This document shows, one piece after another, positions 19,228-28,581 of a DNA stretch of 64,000 nt. The DNA is from Pseudomonas nicosulfuronedens. Its GTDB lineage: Bacteria > Pseudomonadota > Gammaproteobacteria > Pseudomonadales > Pseudomonadaceae. The position numbers and the translations under genes were made by a program. Below the pieces are notes generated by a model that was given only the letters and a program-made list of their open reading frames with translations, had not been told where the DNA came from and searched no databases. Every line of letters begins with the position of its first letter. Within the stretch, counting starts at the first letter, position 1. Location of the stretch: the NCBI RefSeq assembly GCF_005877905.1, contig NZ_SWDV01000011.1, positions 124,001 to 188,000 on the forward strand. Reading direction: 5' to 3'.

Positions 19228-19231
<4 letters not shown>
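17945..19231 (+). CDS. DUF4350-domain protein
   Basis: This 428-residue protein has an N-terminal membrane anchor (LALLVLLALLVLGGIGYYLY), a periplasmic DUF4350 domain (LPSKGQTLILLGTRENVTPAQNARLLDWANRGGHLIV), an acidic low-complexity insert (about 140-185), a second transmembrane helix near 300, and a basic cytosolic tail. The ATGA start/stop overlaps on both sides fix the start and imply tight coupling with the DUF4129 and MoxR genes. The biochemical role is unknown; placement suggests a membrane component of the MoxR system. Confidence 0.8.
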
Positions 19232-20234
<1,003 letters not shown>

Positions 20235-20238
<4 letters not shown>

Positions 20239-21563
20239 AGCCATCGCGCGCGCTCCTCGCGCTGCTCGGCGTCCTGCTGGCAATCGCCATCGCCCTGGGC
20301 GCGGCCGAGGCTCTGGACTCGGGCTCGGCGCTGCTCGGTCGCCTCTGGTGGGGTGCGCTTTGCGCGCTGGTCCTGCTGGCGCTGGCTGATGCCCTCTGGC
20401 TGCGCCGCACACCCTCGCCCGAGTTGCGCCGCCAGCTGAGCGGCAACCTGCCGCTGGGCCGCTGGAGCGAGGTGCGCCTGCAATTCCATCACCGCTACGC
20501 CCAGCCGCAACGCATCACGGTGTTCGACCACCTGCCCGCCGGCATGGACTTCGAATACCTGCCGCAGACCGTGGAGCTGCATCCCGGCGAGCAGACCGAA
20601 CTGGGTTATCGCGTGCGCCCACTGTCCCGTGGGCATTTCGTCTTCCAGCGCTGCGAGATCGAACTGTCCAGCCCGCTGCGCCTGTGGAAGGGCCGGCGCT
20701 ACCTGGAGCAGCGCGACGAAACCCGCGTCTATCCCGACTTCGCCCGCCTTTATGGCGCGGAACTGATGGCCGTGGACCACTGGCTGAATCGCATCGGCGT
20801 GCGCTCCGGCCAGCGTCGCGGCCTGGGCCTGGACTTCCATCAGCTGCGCGAATTCCGCGACGGCGACACGCTGCGACAGATCGACTGGAAGGCCACCGCG
20901 CGCAAGCGCACGCCCATCGCCCGCGAATACCAGGACGAGCGCGACCAGCAGATTCTCTTCCTGCTCGACTGCGGCCGGCGCATGCGCAGCCACGACGGCG
21001 ACCTCTCGCACTTCGACCACTCGCTCAACGCCAGCCTGCTGCTCGCCTACGTCGCATTGCGCCAGGGTGACGCGGTGGGGCTGATGACCTTCGCCGGCGA
21101 CCAGCCACGCCACCTGCCGCCAGCCAAGGGCAGCGCCCAGCTCACCGCCCTGCTCAACAGCGTCTACGACCTGCGCAGCAGCCAGCGCCCGGCGGACTTC
21201 CCCGCTGCCGTGCAGGCCGTGCTCACACGCCAGCGCCGCCGTGCGCTGGTGGTGATCGTGACCAACCTGCGCGACGAGGATGACGAGGAACTGGTGGCCG
21301 CGGTGAAACGCCTCGGGCGCCAGCACCGCGTGCTGGTCGCGAGCCTGCGCGAAGAAGTGCTGGACCGTCTGCGCCAGGCGCCGGTAGAAGGTTTCGAGGA
21401 GGCCCTGGCCTACTGCGGCGCGGTGGATTACCTGAACGCCCGGGCGGGCCTGCACGAGAAACTGGCGGCCCATGGCGTGCCGGTACTCGACGCGCGGCCG
21501 AGCCAGCTGGGGCCGGAGCTGATCAGCCGCTACCTGGGCTGGAAGAAGGCTGGCGCGCTGTAA
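20235..21563 (+). CDS. DUF58 / VWA-like protein, MoxR partner
   Basis: The 442-residue protein has two N-terminal transmembrane helices, a β-rich middle domain, and the DUF58 block with GQRRGLGLDFHQLREFRDGDTLRQIDWKATARKRTPIAREYQDERDQQI in pieces, then a von Willebrand A-like fold (ILFLLDCGRRM). DUF58 proteins are the usual partners of MoxR ATPases. It is the last gene of the coupled run. A GC hairpin (21579-21600, no T-run) lies after the stop. Confidence 0.88.
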
Positions 21564-21578
21564 CCGTACGCCATAACC

Positions 21579-21600
21579 GGACGCCGGCTCCCTGGCGTCC
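21579..21600. terminator. Hairpin between the DUF58 and PilZ genes
   Basis: GGACGCC and GGCGTCC are separated by 8 nt, between the two convergent genes. No T-run is present, so it is a weak terminator candidate only. Confidence 0.35.
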
Positions 21601-21634
21601 CACACCGTGCAGATCGGTCAACGCGTCCTGCGCT

Positions 21635-21994
21635 TCAGACCGACTCCACCTGCCGGCGAAAACTGAAATAACGGCGCAGCGCATCGACCAGCTCGACGTA
21701 CTCCATCGGCGGTGATACCAGGCTGAAACCGGAATCGTAGTTGCCCGGATTGACGTCCTCGCGGCACCACTGGCAGGTGGCGGCGAACTCGATCAGTTGC
21801 AGCTTGCCGTCGTGCCCGGGGATCTTCAGGCGCATTTCGAAGCGGCCACCCACCAGCATCGGCAGCTGGCTGATCAGGAGCAGCCCATCCAGCGACACGT
21901 TGCCCAGGTAACCCATCGGTTTGTCGGTGATGCTGTTGAACACCTTCAGGTAGTAGGGCAGCTGATGGCGCTCGATATGTCGTTGATGACGCAT
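21635..21994 (-). CDS. PilZ-domain c-di-GMP-binding protein
   Basis: The 119-residue protein is a single PilZ domain. The c-di-GMP motifs are present: RHIER at residues 5-9 (RxxxR) and NVSLDG (N/DxSxxG) about 28 residues later. Stand-alone PilZ proteins work as c-di-GMP receptors affecting motility, polysaccharide or surface behaviour; the partner here is unknown. I recall that P. aeruginosa PA4324 occupies the same place after the DUF58 gene. A SadC-type cyclase is encoded about 7 kb away. Confidence 0.85.
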   Translation of the reverse strand: MRHQRHIERHQLPYYLKVFNSITDKPMGYLGNVSLDGLLLISQLPMLVGGRFEMRLKIPGHDGKLQLIEFAATCQWCREDVNPGNYDSGFSLVSPPMEYVELVDALRRYFSFRRQVESV

Positions 21995-22054
21995 AATGGC
22001 GTTTCGCTATGAGATATCGTCCAGTATGACGATGCTGCCCCGGCAGGGCCAGTC

Positions 22055-22477
22055 CTAACGACAACCTTCCGCCAGTCGTGCGCTAAGCGCCTGACGAGCG
22101 GCGTCGATCTGTGCATCGCTGTAGTAAGTCCTTTCACCACTGCTGGCCTGCGAGAAGTACCGCCCGCCATGACTGAGCGAATCCAGGTCATGGCGCCACT
22201 TCGCGCACTGCTGGTCCAGCTTGGCCTGCTGCTCCGCTGCCTGGTTCTGGGCGGCGGCGCTTTCATCTCGACGCGCGTCGTAGAAGCGGCGGGTACGCTC
22301 TTCGCGCTCGCGGGTCGCCGCATCACGTTCGACGACCTGCGGCTTGACCTCGACGCGTTGCGCCCCCGGCGGTGGTGTTTCGCTGAAGTGCACCTTTCCC
22401 TGAGCGTCGGTCCAGCGGTAGATATCCGCCGAAGCCAGCAGGGGGAAACACCAGGCACAAAGCCACAGGGCGCGCAT
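22055..22477 (-). CDS. DUF4124-domain exported protein
   Basis: The 140-residue protein has an N-terminal signal peptide (MRALWLCAWCFPLLASA) followed at once by the DUF4124 signature DIYRWTDAQGKVHFSETPPPGAQRVEV, then a Gln/Arg/Glu-rich, probably coiled-coil stretch. DUF4124 proteins are periplasmic and uncharacterised. I start at the ATG with AGGAGG 6 nt upstream; a longer frame begins nine codons earlier without a good site. It is close upstream of the PilZ gene (60 bp), so co-transcription is possible. Confidence 0.82.
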   Translation of the reverse strand: MRALWLCAWCFPLLASADIYRWTDAQGKVHFSETPPPGAQRVEVKPQVVERDAATREREERTRRFYDARRDESAAAQNQAAEQQAKLDQQCAKWRHDLDSLSHGGRYFSQASSGERTYYSDAQIDAARQALSARLAEGCR

Positions 22478-22552
22478 TGCTACCTCCTTGCGTGAAGCAT
22501 CCATGAGATTAGCCAGCTATCGGCCCGCCTCAAGTCAGCCCACGACCGCCGG

Positions 22553-22921
22553 TCAGGGCGTCGCCGGGTAGGTGCGCGAGTCGCCGGGCAGGCGGCCGTT
22601 GAGCCGTAGCGTTTCCAGCCGCGCCTTGGCCCGGTAAGCATACTCGCTGGTGGGATAGCGGGCGATGATGAACTGGTAGGTCTGCGCCGCATCAACGTAG
22701 AACTTCTCGCGCTCCAGGCACTGCCCGCGCAACATGGAGATTTCCGGCTGGATCCACGGCCGCGCGCGGGCCTTGCGCTCGGTTTCCGAGAGTTCCAGCT
22801 GTACGCGTTGGCAGTCGCCACTCTTGTAGGCACGGTAGGCGTTGTTCAGGTGATAGTTCATCGACCAGCTGGTGCAGCCGGTAACACTCAGCGCCAGCAG
22901 CGCGAGGAAAAGGGTTCGCAT
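22553..22921 (-). CDS. Small TPR-like lipoprotein
   Basis: A 122-residue lipoprotein precursor with a lipobox VTGC (Cys16). The mature part reads like a tetratricopeptide pair (AYRAYKSGDCQRVQLELSETERKAR, then KFYVDAAQTYQFIIARYPTSEYAYRAKARLE). GGAGG lies 8 nt before the chosen ATG; another ATG two codons upstream sits too near the site. It is divergent from another TPR/Sel1-like lipoprotein gene, which suggests related envelope functions. Confidence 0.85.
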   Translation of the reverse strand: MRTLFLALLALSVTGCTSWSMNYHLNNAYRAYKSGDCQRVQLELSETERKARARPWIQPEISMLRGQCLEREKFYVDAAQTYQFIIARYPTSEYAYRAKARLETLRLNGRLPGDSRTYPATP

Positions 22922-23020
22922 GGGCATATCCTCCGTTGGGAAGTGTATCGGCCCGTCTTGGCCGTACTGTAGCCCGCCACTAGACTCACGTGGACCTCGC
23001 CCTGGCGCAAAGGAGCTGCC

Positions 23021-23845
23021 ATGCGTTTCGCCCACGCCCTGTCGACTGCCCTGCCGCTTGCCGTGCTGCTGCCCTGGCTCGCCGCCTGCGCTCCCACCAC
23101 GCCGCTGTTCGTCGCCCAGATCACCACCGGCGAAGTGGCCGAGTACAAGCAACTCAAGAACAAGCGCATGACCGCCGCCGTGGAGGAAGAAGGCGACCTG
23201 CTCACCTACAGCGCCCAGGCCATCCGCGATGGCAAGAGCGCGGATGCCGAGAAGCTCTACCTCACCGGCTACGACAACACCCGCTATGGCCCGGAAGTGC
23301 GCGCCATCGCGCTGTACCAGATCGGCCTGATCTACATGAGCCGCTACAACGACCAGCGCAACGACCAGAAGGCGCTGGAGTATTTCCAGCGCATCGACCG
23401 TGAGTTCCCCGGTACCCAGGCTGCCGAACACGCCGACGCCCGCGAACTGATCATCGGCCAGCGCGCCAAGGACCCAGTGCAGAAGACCGCCAGGCAGCTG
23501 CTGGCCGACTGGCAGCCGCAATACAACCTCGACCTGAACAAGCCGACCCTCGATCCGGACATGACCCTTCTGTCGCGCCGCGCCGTGCTCAAGGGCCGGG
23601 TGGACGAAGCCGCGCAGCTCTACCTGCTGGGCGCCAACGATCCGGCCATCCCGGCGGATATCCGCGAGAAGGCGCTTTACCAACTGGGCCTGATGTACAT
23701 GGCGCCAGACAACCCGCACCCGGACCGCGAGAAGGCCATCGCCTATCTGCGCCGCCAGCTCGCCGAGTTCCCCGACGGCGAACTGGCCGACAAGGGCGCC
23801 CGCCACCTGGACCGCGCACTGAACCAGACCTCCTCACGCAACTGA
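23021..23845 (+). CDS. Sel1/TPR-type lipoprotein
   Basis: The 274-residue precursor has a signal peptide ending in a lipobox LAAC (Cys23). The mature protein has two sets of Sel1/TPR-like repeats (SAQAIRDGKSADAEKLYLTGYDNTRYGPEVRAIALYQIG and RAVLKGRVDEAAQLYLLGANDPAIPADIREKALYQLGLMYM in pieces), probably a protein-protein interaction scaffold attached to a membrane. AAAGGAG precedes the ATG. It is divergent from the small TPR lipoprotein gene. Function unknown. Confidence 0.85.
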   Translation: MRFAHALSTALPLAVLLPWLAACAPTTPLFVAQITTGEVAEYKQLKNKRMTAAVEEEGDLLTYSAQAIRDGKSADAEKLYLTGYDNTRYGPEVRAIALYQIGLIYMSRYNDQRNDQKALEYFQRIDREFPGTQAAEHADARELIIGQRAKDPVQKTARQLLADWQPQYNLDLNKPTLDPDMTLLSRRAVLKGRVDEAAQLYLLGANDPAIPADIREKALYQLGLMYMAPDNPHPDREKAIAYLRRQLAEFPDGELADKGARHLDRALNQTSSRN

Positions 23846-23904
23846 TCGCAAGACCCGCGCGCCGCTGAGCCACGTCAAGGCGCGTAGCCGGCGGCAGTGT
23901 CTAC

Positions 23905-23933
23905 GCTTGCTCTGCAATGAGCGCAGAGCAAGC
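23905..23933. promoter_or_regulatory. Perfect 11-bp inverted repeat upstream of usp
   Basis: GCTTGCTCTGC and GCAGAGCAAGC are perfect complements around a 7-nt spacer, ending 12 bp before the universal stress gene. The placement suggests either a 5'-UTR hairpin near the ribosome-binding site or an operator for a dimeric regulator. Confidence 0.5.
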
Positions 23934-23945
23934 GAGGACTCCGCC

Positions 23946-24863
23946 ATGAAGCTGCAGCACCTGCTCGTCATCATCGACCCGAGCCGCGAGGACCAGCCCG
24001 CGCTCACCCGCGCCCGCTGGATCGCCCAGCGTTGCGGCGCGCGCCTGGAACTGCTGGCCTGCGAGTACAACCCGGCGCTGGACAACGCCTTGCTGCTGGA
24101 ACGTGGCGACCTCGATACCGCCCAGCGCAACCTGCTGGACGAGCGCCTGGCCTGGCTGCAACAGCTGGCCGCGCCACTGCGCGGGGCCGGCCTCGATGTG
24201 CATTGCCAGGTGCGCTGGGGCAAATCCCTGCACCACCAGGTCTTACTCCACTGCGAGCAGAGCACACCGGACCTGGTACTCAAGTCCGCGCACCACCACA
24301 ACCTGCTCAAGCGCCTGTTCCTCACCAATAACGACTGGCAGCTGATCCGCCATTGCCCGCAGCCGCTGTGGCTGGTGCAGCACGGCGAATGGGCCGGGAA
24401 AAACCTGTGTGCCGCCGTCGATCCACTGCATGCCGGCGATGCCCCTGCCGCACTGGACCACCAGCTGATCACGGTGGCCCGAGAACTGGAGCAGCGACTG
24501 CAACTGGACGCCCACTATCTGCACGCGTACATGGCCCTGCCGCATACCCTGGCCTTCAATGCGGAACTGCTGGCCAACTACGATAACTACGTACTGCGCA
24601 CCGAAGCCCATCATCGCGAAGCCTTCGACGCCCTTCTCGCGCATTACCCGCAGATAGACCGCCAACGCACGCTATTGGGCCAGGGCTTTGCCGAGGAAGT
24701 GATCCCGGCTTATGTGAAGGATCACGCCATCGACCTGTTGCTGATGGGCGCCGTCGCCCGTGGCCAGCTCGACAATGCGCTGATCGGCCAGACCGCCGAG
24801 CGGGTCTTCGAGGAAGTCGAATGTGACCTGCTGGTGATCAGGCCGCCTGAGACAGCGACCTGA
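23946..24863 (+). CDS. Universal stress protein, tandem Usp domains
   Basis: The 305-residue protein has two UspA folds in tandem, first domain starting MKLQHLLVIIDPS and second around residues 150-300, ending with the nucleotide-site-like DLLLMGAVARGQLDNALIGQTAERVFEEVECDLLVIRP in pieces. Such E-type tandem Usps help survival under anaerobic or energy stress in Pseudomonas. I start at the ATG after GAGGACTCCGCC. An 11-bp inverted repeat lies just upstream. I recall the same neighbour (PA4328) before pykA in PAO1. Confidence 0.9.
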   Translation: MKLQHLLVIIDPSREDQPALTRARWIAQRCGARLELLACEYNPALDNALLLERGDLDTAQRNLLDERLAWLQQLAAPLRGAGLDVHCQVRWGKSLHHQVLLHCEQSTPDLVLKSAHHHNLLKRLFLTNNDWQLIRHCPQPLWLVQHGEWAGKNLCAAVDPLHAGDAPAALDHQLITVARELEQRLQLDAHYLHAYMALPHTLAFNAELLANYDNYVLRTEAHHREAFDALLAHYPQIDRQRTLLGQGFAEEVIPAYVKDHAIDLLLMGAVARGQLDNALIGQTAERVFEEVECDLLVIRPPETAT

Positions 24864-24956
24864 AAGAGTCACCTGAAAGAGAGTAAGATGGCACCCTGGC
24901 CGCTCCGGACCCGCTTCGGCGGCGGCCTGACCGCTGCTTTCCCCTAGGAGTCCCGC

Positions 24957-26408
24957 ATGTCCCTTCGCCGCACCAAGATCGTCGCCACCCTCGGCCCAGC
25001 CAGCAATTCCCCCGAAGTCCTGGAACAGCTGATCCTCGCCGGGCTCGACGTCGCCCGTCTGAACTTCTCCCACGGCACTCCCGACGAACACCGCGCGCGC
25101 GCCCAGCTGGTGCGCGACATCGCCGCCAAGCACGGCCGCTTCGTGGCGCTGCTGGGCGACCTGCAGGGTCCGAAGATCCGTATCGCCAAGTTCACCAACA
25201 AGCGCATCGAACTGGCAGTCGGCGACACCTTCCGCTTTTCCACCAGCCACCCGCGTACCGAAGGCAACCAGCAAGTGGTCGGCATCGACTACCCGGACCT
25301 GGTGAAGGACTGCGGCGTGGGCGACGAACTGCTGCTGGACGACGGTCGCGTGGTCATGGCGGTGAAGGAAGTGAAGGCGGACGAACTGGTCTGCGAAGTG
25401 ATCATCGGCGGCCCGCTGTCCGACCATAAAGGCATCAACCGCCGTGGCGGCGGCCTCACCGCGCCGGCCCTGACCGAAAAGGACAAGGCCGACATCAAGC
25501 TGGCCGCGAGCATGGACCTGGACTACGTCGCCGTGTCCTTCCCGCGTGACGCCAAGGACATGGAATACGCCCGCAGCCTGCTCACCGAAGCCGGCGGCAC
25601 CGCCTGGCTGGTAGCCAAGATCGAGCGCGCCGAAGCCGTGGCCGACGACGAAGCCCTGGACGGCCTGATCCGCGCCAGCGACGCCGTGATGGTGGCCCGT
25701 GGCGACCTCGGCGTGGAAATCGGCGATGCCGAGCTGGTAGGCATCCAGAAGAAGATCATTCTGCACGCGCGCCGCTACAACAAGGCCGTGATCACTGCGA
25801 CCCAGATGATGGAGTCGATGATCCACAACCCGATGCCGACCCGTGCGGAAGTCTCCGACGTGGCCAACGCCGTGCTCGACTACACCGACGCCGTGATGCT
25901 CTCGGCAGAGTCCGCCGCCGGCGAATACCCGGTGGAAGCGGTGAAGGCCATGGCGCGCATCTGCGCCGGCGCCGAGAAGCACCCGACCACCAAGAAGTCC
26001 AGCCACCGTATCGGCCAGACCTTCGAGCGCTGCGACGAGAGCATCGCCCTGGCCACCATGTACACCGCCAACCACTTCCCGGGCGTCAAGGCGATCATCT
26101 GCCTGACCGAAAGCGGTTACACCCCGTTGATCATGTCGCGCATCCGTTCCTCGGTGCCGATCTTCGCCTACTCCCCGCACCGCGAGACCCAGGCCCGCGT
26201 GGCGCTGTTCCGTGGCGTGGAGACCATCCCCTTCGACCCGGCTGCCCTGCCGCCGGAGCGGGTCAGCCAGGAAGCAGTCGACGCGCTGCTGCAACGTGGC
26301 GTGGTGACCAAAGGCGACTGGGTGATCCTGACCAAGGGCGACAGCTACACCACCCAGGGCGGCACCAACACCATGAAGGTGCTGCACGTGGGCGACCTGC
26401 TGGCCTGA
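24957..26408 (+). CDS. pykA: Pyruvate kinase
   Basis: Converts phosphoenolpyruvate and ADP to pyruvate and ATP. The 483-residue protein has the expected blocks: RRTKIVATLGPAS, VARLNFSHG, LGDLQGPKIRI, the catalytic-site KIERAEAVA and VARGDLGVEI, and ITATQMMESMI. Length is normal and all three domains are present. AGGAG lies 8 nt before the ATG. A clear intrinsic terminator follows. The gene order usp-pykA-ech-fdr-cyclase-fumA matches what I recall of P. aeruginosa. Confidence 0.96.
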   Translation: MSLRRTKIVATLGPASNSPEVLEQLILAGLDVARLNFSHGTPDEHRARAQLVRDIAAKHGRFVALLGDLQGPKIRIAKFTNKRIELAVGDTFRFSTSHPRTEGNQQVVGIDYPDLVKDCGVGDELLLDDGRVVMAVKEVKADELVCEVIIGGPLSDHKGINRRGGGLTAPALTEKDKADIKLAASMDLDYVAVSFPRDAKDMEYARSLLTEAGGTAWLVAKIERAEAVADDEALDGLIRASDAVMVARGDLGVEIGDAELVGIQKKIILHARRYNKAVITATQMMESMIHNPMPTRAEVSDVANAVLDYTDAVMLSAESAAGEYPVEAVKAMARICAGAEKHPTTKKSSHRIGQTFERCDESIALATMYTANHFPGVKAIICLTESGYTPLIMSRIRSSVPIFAYSPHRETQARVALFRGVETIPFDPAALPPERVSQEAVDALLQRGVVTKGDWVILTKGDSYTTQGGTNTMKVLHVGDLLA

Positions 26409-26428
26409 TCCTGCTGTAAATGAAAAAG

Positions 26429-26455
26429 AAAAGGCCGCCCTCAGGCGGCCTTTTC
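26429..26455 (+). terminator. Intrinsic terminator of pykA
   Basis: The hairpin GGCCGCC-CTCA-GGCGGCC is followed by TTTTC, starting 20 bp after the pykA stop. A-rich sequence on the other side means it could also end leftward transcription. Confidence 0.9.
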
Positions 26456-26483
26456 ATTTCTGGCGCAAATGCAGAGCCGTACC

Positions 26484-26560
26484 TGTAGGAGCGAGCTTGC
26501 TCGCGAACCATGCCCCGGCAGCAACGGCGTCAAGCGGTTCGCGAGCAAGCTCGCTCCTAC
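26484..26560. repeat. REPIN: inverted pair of Pseudomonas REP sequences
   Basis: The left element runs GTAGGAGCGAGCTTGCTCGCG and the right element is its inverse, CGCGAGCAAGCTCGCTCCTAC, separated by about 26 bp. Each REP has its own internal palindrome (GCGAGCTTGCTCGC). These mobile, RAYT-dependent elements are typical of Pseudomonas intergenic space. A second pair is present at 59161-59224, facing the other way. Confidence 0.9.
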
Positions 26561-26649
26561 CAAGAGCCCCTTCGCCAGATTCCAGCTGGTAGCTCAATTC
26601 TTGCTCAAGACTCTTCAAGCCACGTGGCGTCTGGCCTACAGCGATTGCA

Positions 26650-26809
26650 CCAGAGCTTATCCACAGCACCTTCCACACCTTATGTGGGCAACCTGCGGAA
26701 CATCGTTCAAATACCGCTCAATCTCTTGCAGGCCACGGCTGGCGGGAGGTAGCCGGGTTGCCCCAGAGCTTATCCACAGCGCGTTCCACAGATTGTGTGA
26801 GCAACCTGC
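26650..26809. repeat. Two 47-bp direct repeats, each with a perfect DnaA box
   Basis: Copies at 26650-26696 and 26763-26809 match at 41 of 47 positions by eye. Each contains TTATCCACA (26657-26665 and 26770-26778), the consensus DnaA box, followed by a CCACA...TGTG dyad. Weaker similarity continues upstream (GCTCAAT...CTTG...CCACG), so the unit may be about 100 bp. The second copy ends 1 bp from the stop codon of the enoyl-CoA hydratase gene. No gene is seen between the terminator of pykA and this stop. Confidence 0.75.
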
Positions 26810-26810
26810 C

Positions 26811-27584
26811 TCAGAGGAATTTCGAGAAGTCCGGCTGACGGCGCTGGGTGAAGGCGCTCAGCGCTTCATGGGCTTCCGGCGAATGCAGCCGCTGCACAAA
26901 GTGCTGTCCCTCTTCCGCTACGACGCGGCGCAGTTCCTCGATGAAGGGCGCTTTCAGCAGGCGCTTGCTCAACGCCACCGCGGCCGGCGGCAACTGCTGG
27001 AAGGCCTGGCAAACCTCACGGGCACGCTCCAGCGCAGCCGCACCGTCTTCCAGCGCCTCATTGGCGATGCCGTAGGCCACGGCCTGCACGCCGGTGAAAC
27101 CTTCGCCGCGCAGCAACAGGCTGGAAGCCTTCACCGGGCCGACCAGACGCGGCACCAGGAAGCTGGAGCCGAACTCCGGGCACAGGCCCAGGTTGACAAA
27201 AGGCATCTTCAGTTTGGCGCCCTTGGCGATGAATACCTGGTCGCAATGCAGCAGCAGCGTGGTGCCGATACCCACGGCCGGGCCGGCGACGGCGGCGACC
27301 ACCGGCTTGGTGAACTCCATCAGCGCGCGCATGAAACGGAACACCGCGCTGTCCGGGCCGCTCGGCGGCTCCTGGAGGAAGTCGACGATGTCATTGCCGC
27401 TGGTGAAGCACTCGGCGTTGCCGGTGATCAGCACCACGCGCACCGAACGATCCTCCTGCGCCGCTTCCAGGGCATCGGCGAGGCCCGCGTACATGGTGCG
27501 GGTCAGCGCGTTCATCTTATCCGGACGGTTCAGGCGCAGGGTCAGCAGGCCCTCTTCGCGCTCGATGAGAATCTGTTCGCTCAT
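26811..27584 (-). CDS. Enoyl-CoA hydratase/isomerase family protein
   Basis: A crotonase-fold enzyme of 257 residues, acting on acyl-CoA thioesters in the cytosol. It shows the oxyanion-hole region (AECFTSGNDIVDFL) and the central VAAVAGPAVGIGTTLLLHCDQVFIAKGAKLKMPFVNLGLCPEFGSS block in pieces. AAGGA precedes the ATG. It is 37 bp downstream of the ferredoxin-reductase gene on the same strand and probably part of the same transcript. The substrate is not identifiable from sequence. Confidence 0.9.
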   Translation of the reverse strand: MSEQILIEREEGLLTLRLNRPDKMNALTRTMYAGLADALEAAQEDRSVRVVLITGNAECFTSGNDIVDFLQEPPSGPDSAVFRFMRALMEFTKPVVAAVAGPAVGIGTTLLLHCDQVFIAKGAKLKMPFVNLGLCPEFGSSFLVPRLVGPVKASSLLLRGEGFTGVQAVAYGIANEALEDGAAALERAREVCQAFQQLPPAAVALSKRLLKAPFIEELRRVVAEEGQHFVQRLHSPEAHEALSAFTQRRQPDFSKFL

Positions 27585-27621
27585 GGCAATTCCTTGTTCT
27601 TATTGAGGGGTGGGGACCGGT

Positions 27622-28581
27622 TCAGGCGTGAGGCAGGAACCGGTCGGCCAGCGTCTGGCCACGGGGCACGCCGCAGAGATAAAGGCGGCGGGCGAAAGCA
27701 TCGACGCTGGCGGGATGGCCGCAGAGTAAGGCGAGGGTTCGCCGCGAAACAAGCCGGAGTTGCGCCAAAACCTCGGCCGACTCGGCCGTGGTCATCAGCG
27801 TCACGTCCAGCTCCGGATGGCTGGCGGCCAGGGATTGCAGGGGCTCGGCCAGATAGTGGCCAGCGTGGTCATGGGCCTGGTGAATGACGCGGATCGGCCC
27901 GCTGTGATGCTGCCGCAGCGCTTCGCGCAGCACCCCCCAGAGCGGCGCCAGGCCAGTGCCAGAAGCCATCAGCAGCAGCGGCCGCCCATGCCATTCCGGG
28001 TCGTAGTGCAGCGCGCCGCCACGCAGTTCGCCCAGGCGCAGCCCATCGCCGACCTTCAGGCCACGGGCGAAATCAGCGAAGGCGCCGCGCTCACGGCAGT
28101 CGATGTGAAACTCCAGCCAGGGATCGAGCCCCGGTACGCTGGCCAGGGAATAGGGCCGCGCGACGCCTTCGCCACTCCAGAGAATCAGGTGCTGTCCGGG
28201 GCCGTAGCGCAGCGGGCGCTGCGGGGTGAGGCGCAGGCGCAGCACGTCCGGCGCCAGCCAATCCAGCTCAGTGACCGTAGCGGGCAGACCATCGCGCAGG
28301 GGATCGAAAGCCTCCACCGAAAGGTCCTCGATCACCCGGCACTGGCAGGATAGTCGCCAGCCTGCTTCGTGCCGGGCGCTATCCAGTGCCTCAGGCAAGG
28401 CATCCAGCACTTCGCCGCGGATGCAGCGCACCAGGCAGGCATGACAACTGCCGGCCCGGCAGCTGTAGGGCACGGCAATGCCGGCCCCGCGCAAGGCATC
28501 GAGCAGGTTGACTCCGGGGCTTACCGAAAAGCGTTGCGATCCGGCCTGTATTTCAGGCACGCGTCCACTCCCATGCGGCAT
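27622..28581 (-). CDS. 2Fe-2S ferredoxin / FAD-NAD(P)H oxidoreductase
   Basis: A 319-residue electron-transfer protein with an N-terminal plant-type 2Fe-2S ferredoxin domain (Cys41, Cys46, Cys49 and Cys79, the C-x4-C-x2-C-x29-C spacing), an FAD-binding domain with RPYSLAS, and an NAD(P)H-binding domain (LLLMASGTGLAPLWGVL). This is the layout of reductase components of oxygenases, though no oxygenase lies nearby. The start I prefer overlaps the end of the diguanylate cyclase gene by 29 bp; a GTG seven codons later is the alternative. Confidence 0.85.
   Translation of the reverse strand: MPHGSGRVPEIQAGSQRFSVSPGVNLLDALRGAGIAVPYSCRAGSCHACLVRCIRGEVLDALPEALDSARHEAGWRLSCQCRVIEDLSVEAFDPLRDGLPATVTELDWLAPDVLRLRLTPQRPLRYGPGQHLILWSGEGVARPYSLASVPGLDPWLEFHIDCRERGAFADFARGLKVGDGLRLGELRGGALHYDPEWHGRPLLLMASGTGLAPLWGVLREALRQHHSGPIRVIHQAHDHAGHYLAEPLQSLAASHPELDVTLMTTAESAEVLAQLRLVSRRTLALLCGHPASVDAFARRLYLCGVPRGQTLADRFLPHA

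Noticed and set aside
21635-21994. Treating the Asn in NVSLDG of the PilZ protein as an unusual loss
   Set aside because: The accepted motif allows Asp or Asn at that place, so the site is normal.
22928-23806. Long in-frame extension upstream of the small TPR lipoprotein on the minus strand
   Set aside because: It is antisense to the Sel1-type lipoprotein gene; the lipobox-bearing start with GGAGG is far better.
24672-26387. A 571-codon minus-strand frame
   Set aside because: Antisense to usp and pykA, with shadow-like composition and no motifs.
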